Shown here piece after piece: positions 57,399-64,000 of a DNA stretch of 64,000 nucleotides. Made by a program: the position numbers and the translations under genes. Positions within the stretch are counted from its first letter, which is position 1, and each line of letters opens with the position of its first letter. Origin of the DNA: Gamsiella multidivaricata (taxonomy: Eukaryota > Mortierellomycota > Mortierellomycetes > Mortierellales > Mortierellaceae); NCBI RefSeq assembly GCF_025024155.1, contig NW_026251765.1, positions 1 through 64,000 on the forward strand, written 5' to 3'. The notes under the pieces are model-generated. The model was not told the origin of the DNA. It ran no database searches and worked only from the letters and a program-made list of their open reading frames with translations.

Positions 57399-60300
57399 CT
57401 ACTCTCGCTTCTTGACGCGCCTGATCCTGTCCACACGTTCCTCCCACCGCTCTCCAGCACCATGATTCAGCCTCACGATGATATTTGTCGCCTGCCCCCT
57501 CGTCAATCGCTTATACCTCCCAGTATCAAACCCCAGCTGTCTCAATCTCTGCAGTTGCGCCTCGGTCGCTGTCAAGTATCGCTCACTCACCTCCCTCTGA
57601 ACACTTCCTAGAGATCCCTCGTCCACATTTTCTGTAATCCACCGACTCGCTCCACGCAGACACCCCTCCAACGTATCCGACGTGATCATCGTATCCGTTT
57701 CAGTATATCCTGCATCGCCTGCGTGTACGGTCAACTCACTCTCCCGTACCCTACTCGCTGTTCTGCTGTCGTAGTCCTCATCAGCTCCTGTCAAAGCTGC
57801 TCGAATCAAAGCTCTAATCCATCCCAAAAACGATTCTTCCTCTCCATCGTCTTCGCCCTCAGGCACGAGCTTCTCAAACCGAAAATGACCATCAATATTC
57901 GACTGTTGGACCCTGAACTTGACAAACCCACATGGGAGCAAGTACTCTCCATCCCCATTATTCACCCAAACCAATGGGGTCACCTTTCGTGCGTCAGGTG
58001 GGATACCACTGCCGTCGCCAATGAGCCGATATGGGTTCTCGTAATCACCGTATAGATATGCACGGAGGGCATGTCCTAACGCGGTTGCGCGACCGGTACC
58101 ATCATTTACAGGGGGTGGTATGAAAGCTGGTCCATTCGATTCGTTGTGATCCTCCTCGGCGAGAGCCTGTAGTCGCCCCTGCTCATGGAGCCCACCTGCG
58201 AGTGCGAGTGCCCTGAGCGCTGCCTCATGGCCATCCCAGGACAATGGACCAGTCGGAGCTTGAAGCCCCATAGGGTGCGATGGTGGAGCAAACGCACCGT
58301 CCGGTGGTTGCGACATGGATGCGGCCTTGATACCCTGGGAGATGGTCAAATGAGGGACACGGTTAGAGGTCGCGAGGTTCTCTTTCCTGGCAGAGAGGAA
58401 AGCTGGTTGGAGGACAGGGCCGGCATGCGACTGTTCTCTGTACAGCTCAGTTCGTGGTTCCAGACGGGGGTCAGATCTGGAGGCAGAAGCGGGTGTGGCT
58501 GGCTCAGCTGGATTGTGAGAAATATCTTTTCGCTGATGGTCAGCATAAACGCGTCCCTGGCTTCCGTGCACTCCAGCCTCTAGATCGTGAATGGGCTTAG
58601 AGTGAGAAGTGGGAGTGGATGACGCGGATTTCACTTTCTGTAAATCAAAATCTCTTGATAAGCGGGCATTATCAGTGTCCTGCTGCTTTCCGTTCATCGC
58701 ACTGCTTGAGTCCCAGTGGGCTGCTGAACGTGAGGTCAAAGCCGAAGTTACAGGCCCCTGGTTCTTGGAAAAGAAATCCTCAGGTAAGATGGCAGTGTCG
58801 TTCTTCTTTTGCTTTCGATCCACTGAAACACTCGGCCCCTGTGTTGCACTGAGTTGAGCCTCAGAGCCAAGAGTTGGGGGCTTCATGTCCTCGCTAGTGA
58901 GATTGTTTGGTGGGTTGACAGAGTCGACTTTTTGATAATCCTTAACGATGGCCCCATCAAAGACCCTTCCCAAGAAGCGAGGGGTGGCAACTGCAGTGTC
59001 TTCATGATCCACAATAATGTCCTCCGCTTTGTTCGAATTCCCCTTCGTAGGAAAAGAGGCCCCATAATCTGGCATTTCGATAATGGGATCGGCTTCAATC
59101 TTCCTGGATCTGTCAAAATCTTTCATGTCTTTTTCATCCATCGCTTCTATCACAAGATATAATGATGTGAGTCCACAACCCAGTCGACCCAATGCGCGTA
59201 CGCACGCTACATGACATTCAAAAGACCTACTGCTTAACCCAGTTTTTGGATCCAGCCCCAGTAAAGTGGGTATCGTTCCGACGATTTCGCCTTTGATATT
59301 ATCCACAAAATCCAGGACGAGACAATCCTCCTTGCCTTCATAGAGGCGCATTCCGCGACCCAGCATCTGCATCAAAAGAACTTCTGATTTCGTAGGCTTC
59401 GCCATAAGAATGCAATCGATCGGGGGAATATCTAATCACTCGTCGTCATCCAAGTTTACCGAGTCTTTGTTAGATTCAGATACAGACAAGACATCACTAA
59501 GAGCCTTACTAAAGTCGAATGTTGTCGCTCGGTACCTATTCCTTCGGTCAAGATGGCACAGTTGACGATGATCGGAAGTCTGCGCTCTTTAAACGCTTTC
59601 AAAAGTTCACTACGACCGATATCGCTAGTCTTCCCTGTTATCACTTCCGCATGACAACCGTGCTTGCGAAAGGTCTTGGTGAGTGCTACTGCGTGAGCTA
59701 CATCAGCAGAGAACACGACGGCTGACTGTCGCCCAGCTAGTTCAGGAAACACGCAAAAAGTATATAATATAAATGCATTTATACCCTAGGCGGAGTGCAC
59801 ACACGCTGGATGATGGTTTGCCTTGGTTTCAAAGGGTTATCAATATACCACAATACTGCTTGTAAGCACGCACCACAGCCTCGTTCCGGCTGGGTGTATT
59901 GACCGCCTTGAAGAGATCCTTTTGGATGAAATCATCCTTCTCTGTCCTTACGTTTTGAAGATCGACGCCCGTCTCAATTGACTCTACGCGAGCAGGACAC
60001 AGCCTATATACAAACGCGTCCATCGTTGAATGCCGTTAATCATACAAGGCCTGAAATAAAAACGACCAGTGGACCATCAGGTTATTTCAGTCAGCTTACC
60101 ATGCATTGTCGATCATATATTTCAGTGGCCTGTGGTAGGAGATATGGTCAAACGCACCACCGAGCTTCACTCCATCATGTCGCCTCAGAGTAGCCGAGAA
60201 CCCAACCAAGAAAATCTCCGTTTCCTTTTTGTCCACCCCAAAGTGCTCAAAGATATGTGTGTAGGTCTTTGTGACAGCGTGGTGCGCCTATTAGTCGATC

Positions 60301-61213
60301 ATAGATTTTTTTAGCTCCATGTTGAATTGAGAGAAGACGGCTGCCTAACGCCAGAATCGTGCCTACCTCGTCCACGACAATGCACTTGAAATCTTTAGGG
60401 TCATACGCTGAAAGCCGTGGGGAGCTTGATCGTCCCAAGGTCTGTACGCTAGCCACAATGATATCAGCAGTGAGATCCGCAGGGCGCCCTGCTTGTTCGA
60501 TGCTGACCCTCTTACAAGAACAGAAGGATCGAAAGAGAGAACAAGCATTTTCCTATTTTAGTAGGATAATCGGATATTTCTTCATTGCTGTTTATTCACT
60601 CTTGCAGACATGGAGCAAAACTTGACCTACCAACCTGTCGCTATGCTTGGATATGTATTCGAAGGTTTGGTACAATAGTTCTTGACGCTCATTCAGGACC
60701 AAGACTTTGTTACCGCCATTCTTTCGTGGAGGGACTCGTTTCATCAGATGTGTGAAGATGACCTGACAGGCGAAAACAGCGCAATTAAAAAAAAAAAAAA
60801 AAAAAGTAAGAATACAGTAAGATGTAAGCTCCAACTTTTTTTTTAATCATAACTCAAGCAGTCATTACTGTCTTGCCGGTGCCAACAGGTAGAGAAACGA
60901 CTTGTCTCATAATACCTATCCGTAGCTTTGAAAGGCATTTGTCCACACAGTCCCGCTGATAGTCTCGAAGCACGACCGCATTTGGTCTTGTACCAGACGC
61001 GCCGTCCACCAGTACGAATCCCCTCGAGTCCTCCAGGTTTACCGTTCCTGAGCTCTGAAAGGAACGGGGCGGATTGGTGGTCAAAAGTCTAGCAACCCCT
61101 ACTACTGGCAAATACCTTGCTTGTTGCCCTCGTCCATGATATATTCTTTCCAAGCCGACAAGATCACGAAGATGCGCGCCTCTGCCGCCAGCGAATCGCT
61201 GCAGACACAACAT
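57399..61213 (-). CDS. IRC3: Mitochondrial DEAD/H-box helicase IRC3
   Basis: Start ATG 61213 ([18 protein letters not shown]) opens an Arg-rich mitochondrial presequence. IRC3 is a superfamily-2 branch-migration helicase needed to keep mitochondrial DNA. Exon 1 (60869-61213) ends in Walker [12 protein letters not shown] and joins [11 protein letters not shown] in exon 2 (from 60764). Later exons give [19 protein letters not shown] + [17 protein letters not shown] (DEAH box), [14 protein letters not shown] (motif III), [42 protein letters not shown] + [16 protein letters not shown] and [12 protein letters not shown] (motif VI). The large C-terminal part (57.4-59.1 kb) is a Ser/Gln-rich region, then a conserved tail with [15 protein letters not shown] and ALTRGQ-like [10 protein letters not shown]. 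Several introns lie between 59.1 and 60.9 kb and exact junctions there are approximate. Confidence 0.9.
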
Positions 61214-62559
61214 CGGCCCACACAAAAAAAAAAAGGAAATCCTTATGAACAAGTTACTCTTGTAAATACGTTGCTCCCAACCCGGAAGAGCATATGGATG
61301 TACGAGCGAACCCGAATTCGATGTAAGGATGCAGTAGTTTAAGAAGATATCAGGAAATGGGTTGTGCGAAGCAGAATCCTTAACGGAGCGTGCGTGGCCT
61401 TTGCAACGAAACGTTGATATCCTTCCTTTTGATGGCCCATCGTCATGAACTGATATCAACCCAACCTGATCCTTGAATAAGGTGATCGATCTCATTTGTG
61501 TCTCCCTTATACTTGCCCAAAGTTGATACTTCAAGAACATCGGGTTGTTTACGCTACAAAATGATTGTAAAAGAGCGTTTGAGTCCAAGGGACAATGGGC
61601 TAATGGAAAATAAAAGAAAGAAAAAAAACTTACGGCTGCCCAAAGAAAAAAAGACTTCTGTCCTGCTCGCCCTCAGATCCACTTTGTGAATGTACTCCAA
61701 GCAGCTTCAAGCGACTCCAAGGACAGTGGCAGCACGTTCGATAGCAATGACATCAGCAACAACGCCCTCACTCCCACCATTACCACCTCTCGCTGTTTCC
61801 ACAACTTGCGCAACTCGCACAAGTCTCGTGCCTCTAATCGCATTTCAGTCGCATTCTCACGTCGTAGCGCATCCGATGTACTTGTACAGCCAACTCTCGG
61901 GATCAGAGGCTTCATCCCGTTTGCAGAGAAATATCCGTTGTAAGATCGGAAGGGTTAGGTGAAGAAATCAAGTTCTCTGTTGAGAACTCCTTTAAAAACA
62001 CGCGTTTCCTACTCAACAAAGAAAGACCTATAAGAAAAATGGCCACAGATATTGTCACCAATCTTTCTCGGCCATCAACTAAAATATGGAATAGTAGATG
62101 CTTCCTTGCTTGCACAACCCCATCGACACATCCTTCCAAACTCAAAAGAAGGCTGCACCTTCTACACCGTGAAGCCTTACTCATCTTTTCTCGGTCTAAC
62201 CCTCATAATTGCTTCACAAGCACAAATCTCGTGGCCTTGGACGTGGATACAGTGCATGTCACCTAAAGCCAACACCAAGGATATTTTTTAGGAAGGAAAA
62301 TTTCGAAAAAGACAACGCAAGTCAATAGATTTTGATTCTCTCGACAGAGCAGCGTTGTCCGCATGTCGAAAAGACCAGTGGATCAAAAGTTGTAGGCATT
62401 CATCAACAAGGCCCTTTACTATGAGGAACCTCGTTATTTGACAAAAAATTCGGCGTTCTGATTGGCCAGAAGCTTGTGACTGTTGATTATATGTTCTGAT
62501 TGGTGGCAAAAACTTACTAAGGATAAACGGCACCGTAAAATGGGCTTCAAATCATGAAT
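61214..62559. other. Intergenic between IRC3 and the Fanzor-type gene
   Basis: 1.35 kb with no supported gene. Two copies of TTCTGATTGG (CCAAT box on the minus strand) occur around 62456 and 62494, with a TATA-like ATATAATC between them on the minus strand. A minus-strand frame at 62288-62533 overlaps them and shows no domain. Confidence 0.4.
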
Positions 62560-64000
62560 TTAAAGCGTCGTTATTGTTGATGTTGTTGTTTTGTCGACAA
62601 GCTTGGCCCTTTCATAGTCAAGAGGAGTGGGCCACTGCCCATTGCGGAGAAACTGCAACACAGCGTTGGACATATTCGTGGCAGCGTTGTGGTCCCGGTC
62701 GCGCTCCCACTTGCACTCGTCGCAGATTACCGACCGGCCCCGGACTCTCATCCGAAAGTGGCACGAACAGCAAAAAATCGACGTCCGGAACTCTGGGATC
62801 TTGACCAACTCGATCACCACTGGTGTCTTCTTGTTCCTTGCCAAGTCCTTAACGAGATCCCGAGTCTAGTAATGCCAGGAGAAGCCAAAATATTAGAATC
62901 ATTCAATTGCCACCCGCTTCTCTCAGAAATGTCTTCAATGCTTGCCTGTCGTATTAAGTTCCTGGTAAACTTGCTGCCGCCGTGGCTCTGACCTTTCCAA
63001 CCACGGAAATCACCATCACCTAGCCCGATCACGAGTGGCGACTGCAGAAAGGCATTACGCTTGTCGTCCGGCAGAGTATTCAAATTCAGAAATCCTCATT
63101 CGAAGAGAGATCTGGCGATCTTCTTCCGACGCCTCGTCAACGACTTGGAATTTAGGAGCGTTTTGCGTTCAATCTCCGGTCGCTTATTTACCTCGTCCAT
63201 GAGTCGCAGATATGGCCCCCAATCGTATTCTTTTACATTCGGCAATCCATCGAAAAATGCCATGGAACCCTTGATATCGTCATCAAGATGGTGGAGCACA
63301 TCCGCGAGATCCTTGTCTGATAGTTGCCGCTCGGGGACATGCTTCCGTATCTGTAGGATCGCGGTTGTAGCTTTATCAAGGTCATGCCGCAGGGCCTCTC
63401 TATAGTCGTACTTGTCTTGCTTGAACCTAGCGCCGCCATAAAAGGATCGGAGAGTCGACGCCTTTTTTGCTACATTGACGAGATGGACCTTGACAGCAGA
63501 CTCGTAGTCCTGCATCGCCTTTTCCACGGCCTTGGTAATCGGCGTTATTGTATCTTGGCTGTTGCTGGTGATCACTGAATCACCTTCCATAATAACGTCC
63601 GAGTCACCAACAACCAACTTGGCTTCGACGGGCTTTTGTTGCACGAGCCTATCTTCGATTTCCGTTATCCCCGCATCGATCTTTATACGGCTCTGTTGTT
63701 TGCGGTATCTCCGGTCGATATCATCCCGTGGGCCGCGGGAGATGTTCAGGTTGATATTTTCCTTTTCATAGCTAGAGTGAATAAGGGCAGCAGTGGCGGT
63801 ACTGGCAATCCCGGGGTCTACACAAAGACTCCGTATTCCAACCTCGTCGTTTGTATTTCGGAGGAGACTGTCGACTTTCTCTGGCTGTCAAATTTTTTGG
63901 ATACATACGACCATCCTTGTATCATTGGCACGGTTGACCAGGGGAAGACTGTGTTGAAGACTGTGTTGGATGTTGGTACTGGGGGTGATATTGATGAAGC
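62560..64000 (-). pseudogene. Fanzor (eukaryotic TnpB-like) gene, RuvC and zinc-ribbon half, with in-frame stops
   Basis: A minus-strand gene entering from the right edge. The RuvC-I block reads IRSLCVDPGIASTATAAL (about 63785-63842) and is followed by a helical insert. Then come a glycine-rich VIGLGDGDFRGW (about 62990-63035), the zinc ribbon FCCSCHF and VICDECKW, and RuvC-III DRDHNAATNM (about 62670-62700), ending LVDKTTTSTITTL at 62560. Family members are RNA-guided DNA nucleases related to bacterial TnpB. Two TGA codons interrupt the same frame, at 63888-63890 upstream of RuvC-I and at 63096-63098 before NTLPDD, and the join to the zinc-ribbon part (about 62840-62900) needs a frame change or an intron that I could not phase. 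This points to a decaying copy, although unrecognised introns remain possible. Confidence 0.75.

Noticed and set aside
62288..62533. 81-codon minus-strand frame with CCAAT boxes nearby
   Set aside because: No domain and the boxes lie inside the frame, so neither a gene nor its promoter is supported.

Overview
The window is nuclear DNA of a filamentous fungus, most likely an early-diverging lineage (Mucoromycota, probably Mortierellaceae). The genes are eukaryotic, with many short GT-AG introns. They include nuclear genes for mitochondrial proteins (cytochrome c oxidase subunit, prohibitin-2, SDH assembly factor, IRC3 helicase) and fungal housekeeping factors. A VMP1 gene, which is missing from budding yeast, and Fanzor-type elements also fit. 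The genus is inference; no species can be named from sequence alone.

Layout. 1-2.8 kb: the 5' part of a minus-strand gene that joins a FEN1/XPG-like nuclease domain to what looks like the N-terminal half of a Fanzor (eukaryotic TnpB-like) protein; it runs off the left edge. 3.5-6.5 kb: a piggyBac-type transposon with matching ends and an almost complete transposase, stopping about 75 bp before the next gene. 6.5-17.3 kb: succinate-semialdehyde dehydrogenase, a GNAT acetyltransferase, a ThrE/PRM10-type transporter and VMP1. 17.3-21.6 kb: gene-poor, with tRNA-Pro(AGG) and an array of poly(A)-tailed retroelement fragments just upstream of that tRNA. 21.6-34.6 kb: a membrane-anchored protein of unknown role, a Ulp2-type SUMO protease, COG8 and a cationic amino-acid transporter. 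35-45.3 kb: one unassigned short gene, SDHAF1, an RRN5-like SANT protein, COX4 and a fused pseudouridine-5'-phosphate glycosidase/kinase. 45.4-52 kb: a large four-helix membrane protein, SmB and prohibitin-2. 52-57.4 kb: no convincing gene; long pyrimidine then purine tracts. 57.4-61.2 kb: mitochondrial helicase IRC3. 62.6-64 kb: the RuvC and zinc-ribbon half of a second Fanzor-type gene with in-frame stops, running off the right edge.

Most genes are independent housekeeping units with no operon-like logic. Several act in mitochondria (COX4, PHB2, SDHAF1, IRC3, probably SSADH). Others act in the secretory/autophagy system (VMP1, COG8) or in nuclear functions (SmB, RRN5-like, Ulp2). The accessory layer is the two Fanzor-type genes, the piggyBac element and the retroelement array at the tRNA. 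The possible XPG-Fanzor fusion is the most interesting item. Exon coordinates were worked out by eye from splice motifs and reading-frame continuity.
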